A stretch of 64,000 bases of DNA from the NCBI GenBank assembly GCA_035578175.1, contig JAQMRL010000002.1:76675645-76739644 (forward strand), written 5' to 3'. The translations under genes were made by a program, and so were the position numbers. This document shows positions 36,101 through 49,500 of the stretch, in pieces. Each line of letters opens with the position of its first letter. Positions within the stretch are counted from its first letter, which is position 1. The notes beneath the pieces are model-generated. The model was not told the DNA's origin and did not search any database. It worked only from the letters and a program-made list of their open reading frames with translations. This DNA comes from Catonia carolina. Its lineage: Eukaryota; Arthropoda; Insecta; Hemiptera; Achilidae.

Positions 36101-38502
36101 TTTAACTGAAAAATTGAACTTGCTTTGTAAGTTGCAGCAAAGTTTGTTCCCCGTTTGATGACCGAACAGCAAAAAGAACATCGTGTGGTAGTTTGTCGGC
36201 AACTTCTTGAACAAGCCAATGATGATGCAACATTCAGGTAAAGGATCATAACAGGCGATGAAAACTGGGTTTACGGCTGCGGCATTGAGACAAAAGTGCA
36301 GTGTTCACAACGGATTGACAAAAATTTCACATTACAAAAATCGTCACTAGCACTTAAACACGTCGTACTAAAAACACAACACAATGAAAAGTAAATGAGA
36401 TATCAACAATCCAAAAACATGTTTTAATAAAGAAAGACGTAGAGTAGTGTGCTGCCAACCGCACGTCGCTAAGTATCCCTGTTTGCACGTAATTCAAAAA
36501 GTTCGGTTATTTTTTGAACAGACCTCGTATATGGATACGAGAGGGTATCCAAAAAGAGCCAGAATAGCATTGCCTTGGGCGGTGCTTGTGTTGTACGCAT
36601 TTCTTCCGCACAGACAAGTATAGCACAACTTGCCCCTCATCATGCGGTCTTGGGTTCGAATCCCATTCAGGCATGGCATTTTTTCATAAGTTACAAAATA
36701 TCATTTCATCCTTCACCGTCTGCATTAGCAGTAATTGCAGAACAGTCGGACGTTAAACAAAAAAAATAAAATAATAAAATAGCACAACTCATTGCGAGTT
36801 CAATATTCATCTGCAGTGAATGTTTTTGGTAGCGCTGTTTTGTTCTTGTTTCGTTTTTTATGATGGCAAGTTTTAGTGAACAACGTGTAGCTATGAAGTT
36901 TTGTTTTCTACTCGGTAAAAGTGCTGCTGAAACTGTTTTAATGTTGAAAACAACTTACAAAGATGACGCTATGGGAAAATCTCAAGTATACGAGTAGTTT
37001 TCTCGGTTTAAAATGGCAACATGTCGATTGATGACAAACCTCGTTATGGACGTCCATCAACTGCCCGAATCGACGAAAATGTTCAAAAAATTCGAGAGCG
37101 TGTGTGCTCACAGACGTGCCGGGGCACACCCCAGACCACACAGAGCGTGCCCGTAAAACTGCAGTTTAGCTTAAGTCCAGCCTCTCTTAGTTTGCTCCTA
37201 ATGTAAACAAATAATGACATCACTGAGCATGCGTATTATATAAAAATGTGTACACGTTGATTAAAAAGTAACAACAAAATACTTTCAAAGGTATTTAAAT
37301 ACAAAATATTTTTTAATTTTTTTTCTAAATGAAATTGTTAGGCCTATATCATATCATGACTGATGTTTTTAGTACTTTAAGTAGTTATAATTTAAAAAAT
37401 AGTTAACTTAATAGGAATACGATATCCGTAAAGTCAGAGACTCTAGCGTGCACCCTGTAGTAGGTGGCTTTTGTTTGTTGACAGTAGGAGCAAACTAAGA
37501 ACGGTTGAACTGTACCCTATCCTTGCGTGCTTTCGAAGTAACGGGCGCTGGGTTTAGCACCTGCGTGTGCTATTATTCGTAGTAGATCCATGTGTGGTAG
37601 AGCCACCTGCAAAGCATTAGCTGCGTAACGAGCTCGACGGCGACTCGTCCAACGTTTACACGAGTACAGAGGGGAGTGACCGCACCCACTCATTTGGAAT
37701 GGCCTCTCAGGGGTTTTGTGGGTTCCTGGGTAGCGTTTCAAAGCCACTAGGCTGCTTAAATTCCTGCAAAATAAGCGTAGCTGGCCGAGGAGTGAACAAA
37801 CAGATAAATACACGTGTGCACTTGGAAGGGGGGCACACCCCAGACGACACAGAGCGTGCCCATATAACTGCGGTTTAGCTACCCTATCCTTGCCTGCTTT
37901 CTAGGTAATGGGCGCTGGGTGTAGCACCTGCGTGTACTATTCGTAGTACATCCATGTGTGGTAGAGCCACGTGCAAAGCATTAGCTGCGTAGTGAGCTCG
38001 ACGGTGACTCGTCCAACGTTTACACGAGTACTGAGGGGAGTGGGGCGCCTTGCAGACGCGACCGCACCCACTCATTAGGGTTGGCCTCTCAGGGGCTGTG
38101 GGTTCCTGGGTAGCTCTCCGGAGCCCCTATGCTCCTTAAATTCCTTCGGAATGGGCATAGCTGTTAAAGGGGTGTCTGGCAACGAATAGAAGAATACGCA
38201 TGCTCTCAGACCGTCGACTGAGAATTTAAAAGTTTTAAGGAGATTGCGCAACTCAGTGTTCATTAAAAAAGATCCGATTTGTGGCAGACAGGAGACTGGT
38301 TCTTCCATCTCGATAATTCACCGACTACATAGCCATCTCGGTGATTACTTTCTCTTGAGATGTTTACTTTCTCTTGCCTACATGAATATATAGGATGGAA
38401 AGTATTGTTTTCATGTCGATCTTTCGAAGTAGAGTTTTCACCGGATCTACACGTTTTCAGACCCCCTGAACCCAAAAAAACATGTTTTTAGCAATTGGTC
38501 TG

Positions 38503-38543
<41 letters not shown>

Positions 38544-40375
38544 GCGTGCGTGCGTGTGTGTGTGTGAACTGAATATCTCAAGAACGAAGCATCGTACGAA
38601 CTTGAAACTTAAGTTACATACCACTACCGGACCCGACCCGAACATTTTCATCAAAATCGGTCAACCGGAAGTAGTTGTTTATTCGAGTAATTTTTCACTT
38701 TTTTGCGATTTTTTTAAAAACTAGTCCTAGGATATTTTTTAAAAATCGCCTGGTTTCTTCAATTTTTTATTCTTTACAAGATAGGGTGTGCGCCATGGTG
38801 CTGAAATTCTTGGTGAGGCTGTTTTCACGTAAAGAAATTGTTTTTTTAAGATTACGGCTATAATATGAATTGTAGCCCAAAAATTTATATAATAATAGTT
38901 GTAGAGAATTTAAAATTCTACAACTTTTATTTAAACATGTTTTGTATAACGCTTAGTTTAGCAGTAATTAGCGATTTTCTGTTTTTTTCCTCACGAAAAC
39001 GTGAGAAAATCGATTTTTTGAAGATTTCGGCCTTAGTATGCATTTTACGACAAAAGTGCATATAATCATATTTGTAGGAAATTAAAAGCTCTACATCTTT
39101 TATTTAGAGCATTTTCTCTACAGAGCCTAGTTTAGTGTGAAAGAGTGATTTTCTGTATATTTATGCAAAACTGAGGTTGATTTTCCTTTTGTGTCTTTCA
39201 CTCATGATTAAAATAAGGTTATGTTTATTAAGGTTAGTTTTTTGTTTATTTCTAATGTTAGGTTTATTGTTAATTATTTTCACTGGCAAGAGAAAGTTGT
39301 GTGAGTGTTTCACACCAGATTTTTAAATTATAAGTACTTAAAACATCAGTCATGATATGATATAGGCTTAACAATTTCATTTATAAAAATACTTTTAAAA
39401 GTATTTTGTACTTAAATACTTTTGAAAGGATTTTGTTATTACTTTTTAATCAGTGTGTACACATTTTTATACAGGCTGATTCACAAAGATATGCAGAAAC
39501 TTTGGGAGCCCATTGTACATGTAAAAATAATGAAAAATGTTTGTATAAACATGGGTCCGAAAATGCTTCGTTTCCGAGTTACGGCTAGCAAAACTTTTGC
39601 CCGGATTTCAGCTCACCAGGTGAAATGAGGTCTTCTTGAAATTCTGGTAAGGTAGATTAAGGGGCGAATTCAATCGTTTCTTATGGTTTTTGACCTGATA
39701 AATCGAATAAAACAGGTCCCACAACTGTAAGTTAAATAGTTTTTGAGAAAAACAGTGTCAAATGCAAAAAAATGGAGTGAAAAAAACACATTTTTTCATT
39801 TTTGTTTTTCCGGTTGATTTTACTTTATACTGTTATGAATAAAAATTCATTTAATCAAACATCTATTCACTTTCTGTGTACTTCATTTACACCGGTTCGT
39901 TCAGAATAAAATTTTCAACATGTTTTATTCAAAAATTTTAACTATTTCTTGGTGAAATAACAAAGTTATTCTTGCCCAAAGATGAAACAATGTGTTTTTC
40001 ACTCCATTTTTTGCATTTGACACTGGTTTTCTTAAAAAATATTTAACTTACAGTTCTGGGACCTGTTTTATTCAATTTATCAGATCAGAAACCATAAGAA
40101 GTGATTGAATTCGCCCCTTAATCTACCTTTCCAGAATTTCAGGAAGACCTCATTTCACCTGGTGAGCTGAAACCCGGGCGAAATTTTCGCTAGCCGTAAC
40201 TCAGAAACGAATAATTTCCGGACCCATGTTTATATAAACTTTTAACTTTCTCTTGCCTATATGAATATATAAGAAGGAAAGTATTGTTTTCTTGTCGATT
40301 TTTCGAAATCGAGTTTTCACCGGATCTATACGTTTTCAGACCCCCTGAACCCAAAAAACATGTTTTTAGCGATTG

Positions 40376-40434
<59 letters not shown>

Positions 40435-40441
40435 CGCGCGC

Positions 40442-40501
<60 letters not shown>

Positions 40502-43500
40502 ACAAAATATCTCAAAAACGGAACATCGTACGAACTTGAAACTTGAAACTTAAGTTACATACCACTACCGGACCCGACACGAACATTTTCATCAAAATCG
40601 GTCTACCGGAAGTAGTAGTTTATTCGTATAATGTTTCACTTTTTTGTGATTTTCTCAAAAACTGGTCCTACGATTTTTTTAAAAATCGCCTGGTTTACTA
40701 AATTCTTTATTCTCTACAAGATAGGGTAGGCGTCATGTTTGCTGAAACTCTTGGTAAGGCTGTTTTCACGTAAAAACAAAGTTTTCTTAAGATAACAGCT
40801 TTAATATGCAATTTAGCGAAAAAATTTATATAATAAAAGTTGTAGAGAATTTAAAAAACCTACAACTTTTATTTCAAACATTTTTTTGTATAACGCTTAG
40901 TTTAGCGGTAATTAGTAATTTTCTGTTTTTTCTCACAAAAACGTGAGAAAACTTGATTTTTTTTAAAGATTTCGGCCTTAGAATGCATTTAACGACAAAA
41001 GTGTATAAAATAAAATTTATAGGAAATAAAAAGATCTACAACTTTTACTTGAAGCATTTTTCTCTACGGAGCCTAGTTTAGCGTGAAAGAGTGATTTTCC
41101 GTATTTTTAAGTCAAACTGAGCTTGATTTTCATTTTGCGTCTTTTACTCACGATTAAAATTAAGTTATCTTATTAAAGTTAGTTTTTGGTTTATTTTTAA
41201 TGTTTTATTAATAAGGTTAGCTTTATTGTTAATTATTTGCATTGGCAAGAGAAAGTTGTGTGAGTGTTTCACACCAGATTTTTTCATTATTTTTACATGT
41301 ACAATGAGCTCCCAAAGTTTCTGCATATCTTCGTGAATCAGCCTGTATAATGCGCATGCTCAGTGACGTCATTATTTGTTTACATTAGGAGCAAACTAAG
41401 AGAGGCTGGACTGTAAATAATTATAGGCTGACCCGTTGGCGTAGTTGTTAGTGCAACTGGCTGGTACACTGGGGTCCCAGGTTCAATTCCTGGTTAGGTC
41501 TGGCATTTCTTCATCACTTATTTTCATATTTCATCCTTCTCACAATCTGCATTAGCAGAAATTGCAAAATAATCAGACGTAAAACAAAAAAAATCTGGTG
41601 TGAAACACTCACACAAATTTCTCTTGCCAATGAAAATAATTAACAATAAACCTAACATTAGTAATAAAACATTAGAAATAAACAAAAAACTAACCTCAAT
41701 AAACATAACCTAATTTTAATCATGAGTAAAAGACGCAAAATGAAAATCAACCTCAGTTTGGCTTTAAAATACGAAAAATCACTCTTTCACCCTAAACTAG
41801 GCTCTGCAGAGAAAAATGCTTAAAAAAAAGTTGTAGATCTTTTTATTTCCAATAAATTTGATTATATACACTTTTGTCGTCAAATGCATACTAAGGCCGT
41901 AATGTTAAAAAAATTGATTTTTCACACGGTTTTGTGAGAAAAAACAGAAAATCGCTAATTACCGCTAAACTAAGCGTTATACAAAAAAAAAATGTTTGAT
42001 ATAAAAGTTGTAGAATTTTAAATTCTCTACAACTTTTATTCTACAAATATTTATTTACTCTACAAATTTATTGTATAAAATTTTGTGCTGAAATGCATAT
42101 TACAGCCGTAATTTTTAAAAAATAATATTTTTATGTAAAAACAGCTCACCAAGAATTTCAGCAAACATGGCGCCTACCCTATTTTGTAGAGCATAAAAAA
42201 TTTAGTAAACCAGACGATTTTAAAAAAAATTGTAGGACCAGTTTTTGAGAAAATAAAAAAAAATTTAAAATGACACGAATAAATTACTACTTCCGGTTGA
42301 CTGATTTTGATGAAAATGTTTGTGACCGGTATGTAACTTAAGTTTCAAGTTTAAAGTTCATATGATGTTCCGTTCTTGAGATATTCTGTTCACACGCACA
42401 CACACACACACACTCACACACAGACCAATTGCTAAAAACATGTTGTTGTGTGGGTTGAGGGGGTCTGTTTAGGTGTATATTCGAGTGAAGAGTGTATTTG
42501 TTAAAATCGACATGAAAACAATACTTTCTTTCCTATACATTCATATAATGTTGTTTAGGTCATCAGCCTGTAGGCTGGTTTGAACCTGTAGAGGTTTTTC
42601 TAATTAAAACGAGGAACGAGGTGGTTTACAATTGCCTACCTCACTTAGTGGAAAATTATGCTTATCAGCATGCCGGGCCCTCTGAAAAGCACATATTTTC
42701 CACTCTGTAAATGACACCTTCACTTCATTCACCACAGGGTCTGGCTGTATAATGAAATTCATTACTTTCAGAGGAGATAACTCTGATTAGTGTCTTTTAC
42801 ACTTTTACGTCTTCTGTTCTTAAATGATTCAGTCATTTAATTGGGTGACCATGTGATAAGAAACACAACTATTTATTTTAGCCCAGCAACTAACAGATTG
42901 AGTGTAAATAATTTGACACTCCACCTATCTGTTATGGGCAGATGTATTCATACAGGCAAGAGAAAGTAAAAATAAATTATTATAATTTTAAATGTTTTGG
43001 ATTTCAGTATCAATGTGTCAGACATTTCGTTTGGTTTTAATCTGGCAGTTGGTGAGAATTCAAATCAAACACTGAGGCTGGATTCATTTGAAGTAGATAT
43101 AAAAATTGGGAACATTTCGGTAAGTGAATCAATTTCATTAATTTATTTATAATGTTCTTTTTGTGTATAGTACATTTGTTTTAGGAAGAAGCTTGTAAGG
43201 GGAGGGGGAGTAGGTAGAGTAGGGATAGTTTCAAAGAGGCAAGAGTTGTCTCCTTCTCACTTAATGATCATTCCCTCTCTTTCTAACTGTATACTATGTT
43301 ACAACTACGAGGTGCTTCCCCCACCACTAAACAGAACAGCTCAGCGGCACACAGCGTTGGAGGGAGAGCTTCTAGCTAGAACAAATGACCTGTACTAGAT
43401 TCGCAGTTTTCAATTTTTACTTTCTCTTGCCTATATATTGCCTATAGGAAGGAAAGTATTGTTTTCATGTCAATTTTTCGAAATCGATTTTTCACCGGAC

Positions 43501-46500
43501 CTATACGTTTTCAGACCCCCTGAACCCAAAAAACATGTTTTTAGCGATTTGTCTGTGTGTGTGTATACAAAATATCTCAAGAACGGAACATCGTACGAGC
43601 TTGAAACTTGAAACTTAAGTTACATACCACTACCGGACCCGACATAAACATTTTCATCAAAATCGGTCAACCGGAAGTAGTAGTTTATTCGTATAATTTT
43701 TCACTTTTTTGCGATGTTCTCAAAAACTTGTCCTACGATTTTTTTAAAAATCGCCTGGTTTACTCAATTTTTTATTCTCTACAAGATAGGATAGGCGCCA
43801 TGTTTGCTGAAATTCTTGGTGAGGCTGTTTTCACGTAAAGACGTTGTTTTTTTAAGATTACGGCTTTAATATGCATTTTAGCGCAAAAATTTATATAACA
43901 AACGTTGTAGAGAATTTAAAATCCTACAACTTTTATTTCAAACAATTTTTTGTACAACGCTTAGTTTAGCGGTAATTTTGGATTTTCTGTTTTTTTCTCA
44001 CGAAAATGTGTGAAAAATTGATTTTTTTAAGATTTCGGCCTTAGTATGCATTTTACGACAAAAGTGTATATAATTAAATTTATAGAAAATTAAAAGATCT
44101 ACAACTTTTATTGAGAGCATTTTTCTCCACGAAGCTTAGTTTAGTGAGAAAGAGTAATTTTCCGTATTTTTAAGTCAAACTGAGATCGATTTTCATTTTG
44201 GGTCTTTCACTCATGATTAAAATTAGGTTATGTTTATTGACGTTAGTTTTTTGTTTATTTCTAATGTTTTATTACTAATATTAGGATTATTGTTTATTAT
44301 TTGCATAGGCAAGAGAAAGTTGTGTGAGTGTTTCACACTAGATTTTTTTATTTTGAGCCCCCCCCCCCCGTTATTTATTGTTTAACTGTAAGCCACAACC
44401 CTGTTATAATAAGTGTGAATTTCTTAAAACATTGTGTTCGGGGTGTAGCGTTATACGGGAGTGAAATATGGGTGATAGGGGCTGTAGAAATGAAGAAGAT
44501 GGAAGCTTTTGAAATGTGGTGTTACAGGAAAATGTTAAAGATTAGGTGGATGGACAAAATAAGTAATTTAGAGGTTCTTAGGCGAGTGGATGAAAAAAGA
44601 AGTACAGCAGAATGTCAGTAGTCCGGCCTGTTCGGAACCGAGAGGGTGCCGGATTACTGAAAATGCCAGATTACTGGATGTGTTGGAATTTTGGAACTAT
44701 GAATTATAAATTAATTCATTAAAAAAGGTTTGCCGAGTACTTTTGTAGTCATTGGACTAAACATAATTATCCGTTATTGACATCGCCTAGTGCGGTGTGG
44801 GGTGCTCGTGTTGTGAGAATTACGTTTTTTGTCTATTCAGCATGAAGTATAGAGTATGACCCAGTTCTGGGTTTTCGATAAAAGGCCAAAAATTATTCCA
44901 TTTAACAATAATAAGGTGTGCTTATTCATTTCTTTAATCAAATCCTAAACATACATGTTATACTATTAAATCCGCCGTAATTAGGTCGAGTTGATTTCCC
45001 TAATTCAATTTAAATCTTTTACCAAAATCGGTCTGGGTGAGGTTTCATACTTTTAGGCGTAATATTTTAAGGGCCGGATTACTGGAGGTGCTGGACTACT
45101 GTACGGTCGGACTACCGAGATTCTACTGTATATGGAAACACTATACCAGAAGAATGGATAGGCTAGTGGGGCATATCTTTTTTTTTGGTTTAACGTCCGA
45201 CTGTTTTGCAAATTGCTGCTAATGCAGACGGTGAAGGATGAAATGAATTTTTTGTAACGTATGAAAAAATGCCATGCCCTAGTGGGATTCGAACCCAAGA
45301 CAGCGTGATGAGAGGCGAGCACGTTACCAACTTCGCCAACGCGGCCGGCGGCATATCTTAAGACATCTATCAATCTTCTTCTTCTTCTTCTTCTTCTTCC
45401 AGTGCCTATCCGTTACCGAATGTTGGCAATCATTCTGGCAATGCTGATTTTGTTGACAGCCGCTTTAAACAATTCAGGGTTGGATACTGAAAACCATGTC
45501 CTTAAATTTTTCAGCCAGGATATTCGCCTTCGCCCAACGCCTCTCCTGCCATGCACTTTCCCCTGCACTATGCATTTCAGCAGCTTGTATTTAGTTTCAT
45601 TTCTCATGATGTGTCCTAGGTATTCCAATTTTCTTCTTTTGACTGTGTACATTATTTCAGTCTTTTTATTTAGTTTTTGAAGAACTCTCTCATTGGATAT
45701 TTTATCTGTCCATGATATTCTCAAGATTCTTCTGTAGGTCCACATCTCAAATGACTCCAGCTTCTTTGCTGTTGCTTCACTGAGAGTCCAAGATTCCACT
45801 CCATACAGCAAGATGGAAAATACATAGCATCGAAGTAGTCTAATTTTCAATTCAAGGTTCAAGTTGTGTGTCTTGAACAGTTTTGACATTTGGTTGAACG
45901 CTGATCTGGCTTTTTCAATCCTGGCCTTTATTTCCTGAGAATGGTCCCACCGCTCATTTAACACTGTGCCCAAGTAAACGTATGTTGGTACTTGTTCTAC
46001 AACTTTACCATCAATAGTGAAATGTAGATTGTCAATTTTCTGCTTGCTTACTATCTGCTTACATCTATCAATAATGGAGGGTAATATTGAGGGAGTAAAT
46101 TGTAGGGGGAGGCAAAGTATAGAATATTTAAAGAAAATTACAAAAGACGTAGGGTGTTACAGGCATGTACTGTGTGACAAGTTTCGAAATAGGATTCCCT
46201 CCCTTCCGCACTTCATCCGTGCCACCTGGCATTACGCACCGTCCCAAAAACATTAGCTCGGATAGTCAGTTTTCTAGTACAGCTCATTACTACAACAATA
46301 TTTATATTCATACTTGTTTTTGTTTAGGTCAACAGCCGAAAGGCTGGTTTAAACCTCTAGAGGTTTTACTAAGTAAAAACGAGGAGTAAGGTGGTTTACC
46401 ATTACCACAACTCACTGAGTTGAAAGTGTATGCTTATCAGCATGCCAGGCCCTCCGAAAAGCACTCACTTTCCACCCTGCAAATGACACCTTTACTTCAT

Positions 46501-49500
46501 TCACCACAGGATCTGGCTGCATAGTGAAATTCATTACTCTCAGAGGAGATAACTCTGACTAGTGTCACAGTACACCTCTACCTCTTCTGTTCTTAAATAG
46601 TTCAGTCATATAAGTAGCTGACTATGTGATAAGAAACACAACTATTTTTTTTAGCCCTGGACCAAACAGATAGAGTGCAATTAAAATAACACTCCACCTG
46701 CCCGTTTTGGGCAAATATTCATACTTACTATTACTTTATTATTTATTATTATTTGTACTTATTTAACCTGTACCTGTTTAAATCACAAATATACACTTGC
46801 ACTGTATTTGTTTAATCGAAATAAATTTATCTGAATATGAACAACCGTTCAAACCCAAAACATAATAAAACTACACCGACTACAAAACCAATATTGCATG
46901 GTCGCTAACACTATACAATTGAAGTAAAAGCATAATTTTTTTTTTTGCGCCCTGGAGACTCCAGGAGGAGTATAGGACATGTCATCAGATATAACACCTG
47001 AAATACATATAAGAATCACACAATGTATCACTACTATCAAGAAAGAAATTCTTTTACGCTATAAAAAGTTTCACCGATCAAGTAATTTTTTAGATTTTTT
47101 TTAAAGGAATTCAAATCCTCACAACACTTTAAAGATTGGGGTAATTTATTTATGAATTTTCTCCATGCATAAGTAGGTTTTTGTTCAAATAATTTTGTGG
47201 AGTGATTAGCCACATAATAATCATTCCTGTTTCTCGTGTTATGATTGTGAACATTGAAATTCTGCATAAAATTATTTTGCCTAACATACATAATCACCTC
47301 AAAAATGTAGAGGGAGGGAACTGTAAGCAATTTAAGCTCTTTAAATAGTGGCCTGCATGAGGTTAGCTAATTAACTCCCACCATACACCTAATAGCTTTC
47401 TTTTGAATTTTAAAAACCCTATTCATATTACCCATGCTAGAATTACCCTGTACTAAGATACCATAACGGATATGAGACAGAATGAGGCCATGATAAGCTG
47501 CCATTAGTAATTTTTTATCATTTAATCTGGCAATTTGTTTCAGTGCAAATACCCCAGATGATATTTTACTACAAACTTGATTGGTATAGAAGTCCCAAGA
47601 CAAAGAACTATCTAGAGATACGCCCAGGAACTTCACTGTTTCCACTATTTATATTAGCTGCTCTCAAGTTTCAAATTTTTGACGTTTGAATTATTGACGC
47701 TCTACAGCAACGGTTCCCAAAGTGGGGGGCGCACCCCCCAAGGGAAGCGTGAAGACACGTCAAGGGGGGCGCGGGACTTCGAGATAGCTTTACCCTCCAT
47801 AACGGATCCTTTCAGTGTCAACATAGACTTCCTGCCCGAATTACTTAAAAAACAAATTTTAGAAATAAAAAATGTTTCTGCTGCGAAAAACGATTTCGAT
47901 AAAATTGACAAAACATCACTTTGGGTTGAAGTATTACCAAGTTTACCCCAGTATATAACAGCAAGCGGCAGTAATTGTAATTATCTTTATCAAGCACCTA
48001 TTTGTGCGAAAAAATGTTTTCAGCACTTGTTACAATAAAAACAAAGCATCGGTGCAATGTTGGTTTTATCAATGATTTACGTTGTGCACTTTCTAATAAT
48101 TAACCTTTTTAAAAAAAAATGCAAGGTCATCCATCCACTGATTTATTTTGTCTCTTGTTAAAATTAAATTGCAATTTCTAATGCTACAAAAAATAAAAAA
48201 ATAAATGTATGGTTATTCAATGTAATGCGTGATTTTTCATTGCCCAATAAAATTGTGTAAGGGGGCGTGAGAAGTTTTCTTTTTGGCAAAAGGGGGCGTA
48301 AAAGATAGAAGTTTGGGAACCGCTGCTCTACAGTAAATGTAATCTGTAATATTGCCTACAGCTTGGTTATATGACTAGAAATGTTTGATTTACTGTAATT
48401 ACCAAGCTACCTTATTCCATTGGAACAAAATTTTCTACGAATGAATCTCCTTCTTTACTATCGCTGTCACCAGCGTCTTCACTATCAGTCTCTCTAGTAT
48501 CTACCTAACCGTTTCCTTTTTTTACCAGGTGTCAAAAAAAACTGTTGAAAAACACCTTCTTCATGTCTTTAATTTCCTTCATTATTTTTCAAATTGTGGA
48601 AAGAGAAACATATCTTTTAATTTCCTATAGATGTGATTATATGCACTCTTGTCATTAAATGCTGAAATTAATTAAAATGCTTGATTAAGGCTGAAATCTT
48701 TAACAATATTGACATTTTTACACGTTTTCGTGAGAAAAAACAAAAAATTTCTTATTACCGCTAAACTAAGCTTTATACAAAAAAAAGTGTTTAAAATAAA
48801 AGTTGTAGAATTTTAAATTCTCTATAACTTTTATTATATACATTTTTGCACTAAAATGCATAATAAAGTCTTAATCTTAAAAAAAAAAAAACAATTTGTT
48901 TTAATGAGAAAGCAACCTCCCCAAAAATTTCAACGGACATAGCGCCTACCCTATCTTGTAGAGCATAAAAAATTAGGAAATGAGGCGGTTAAAAAAAATC
49001 GCTGGAGATGTTTTTGAGAAAATTGCAAAAAAGTGAAAAATTACACGAATAAACTACTACTTCCGGTTGACTGATTTTGATGAAAATGTTTGTGTCAGGT
49101 CCCATAGTGGTACCTAACTTAAGTTCACGTTCCAAGTTTGTACGATGTTCCGTTCTTGAGATATTCTGTTTACGCACGCACGCACACAAACAAACACACA
49201 CACACACCAATCGCTAAAAACATGTTTTTTGGGATCTCTTTAGGTGTATATTCGGGTGAAGAGTGTATTTGCTAAACTCTACATGAAAGCAATACTTTCC
49301 TACCTATATATTCATATAGGCAAGAGAAAGTAATAACTGAACACTTCACCTGTGTGTTATGAGCAGATAATTACTTAATTTTGTAGAAAAATTGCATTTA
49401 AAAATTTTTACCCACCAGGTTGGTCTAGATGTAAAGTCGTCGCCAAAATCAGCTGTTTAACAGCTGATTTTGGCGACGACTTTAACAGCTGATTTTGGGA

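Larger units (their letters stand above)
39472..41345. mobile_element. Fold-back element FB-2, copy 2
   Basis: CAGGCTGATTCACAAAGATA to TATCTTCGTGAATCAGCCTG with TA outside. The right arm is interrupted by repeat A copy 14 within a T-run of the AAACTTTTTTCATTAT sequence. Confidence 0.88.
39329..41418 (-). mobile_element. MITE B, copy 4, split by FB-2, itself split by repeat A
   Basis: Left part at 39329-39471 (AAGTACTTAAAACATCAGTC...), right part at 41346-41418 (TATAATGCGCATGCTC...GGCTGGACTG). FB-2 lies between at a TA. The other terminus (GGCTGAAC side) was lost next to repeat A copy 13. Confidence 0.85.
44370..46317 (+). pseudogene. LINE 3' fragment interrupted by Tigger-like MITE, SINE T1 and another LINE
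   Basis: After removing insertions, one frame-like series reads on +: [20 protein letters not shown], then [58 protein letters not shown] and [10 protein letters not shown]. This is the LINE region after the reverse transcriptase. A shorter sister lies inverted at 57187-57455. Confidence 0.75.

Noticed and set aside
37513..38308. Minus frames of 60-98 codons (for example from 37813 and 38075)
   Set aside because: They differ in frame and ends between the two tandem units, so they are not conserved coding sequence.
42546..42950. Repeat C considered as a solo LTR (TG...CA ends)
   Set aside because: Target duplications in other copies are 11-17 bp and the tail is (ACA)n, unlike the fixed 4-6 bp of LTR elements. 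No primer-binding site or polypurine tract was seen.
48410..48510. Acidic - frame considered as a host exon
   Set aside because: Short, with a stop nearby, and no splice sites that fit. It more probably belongs to a decayed transposase tail.
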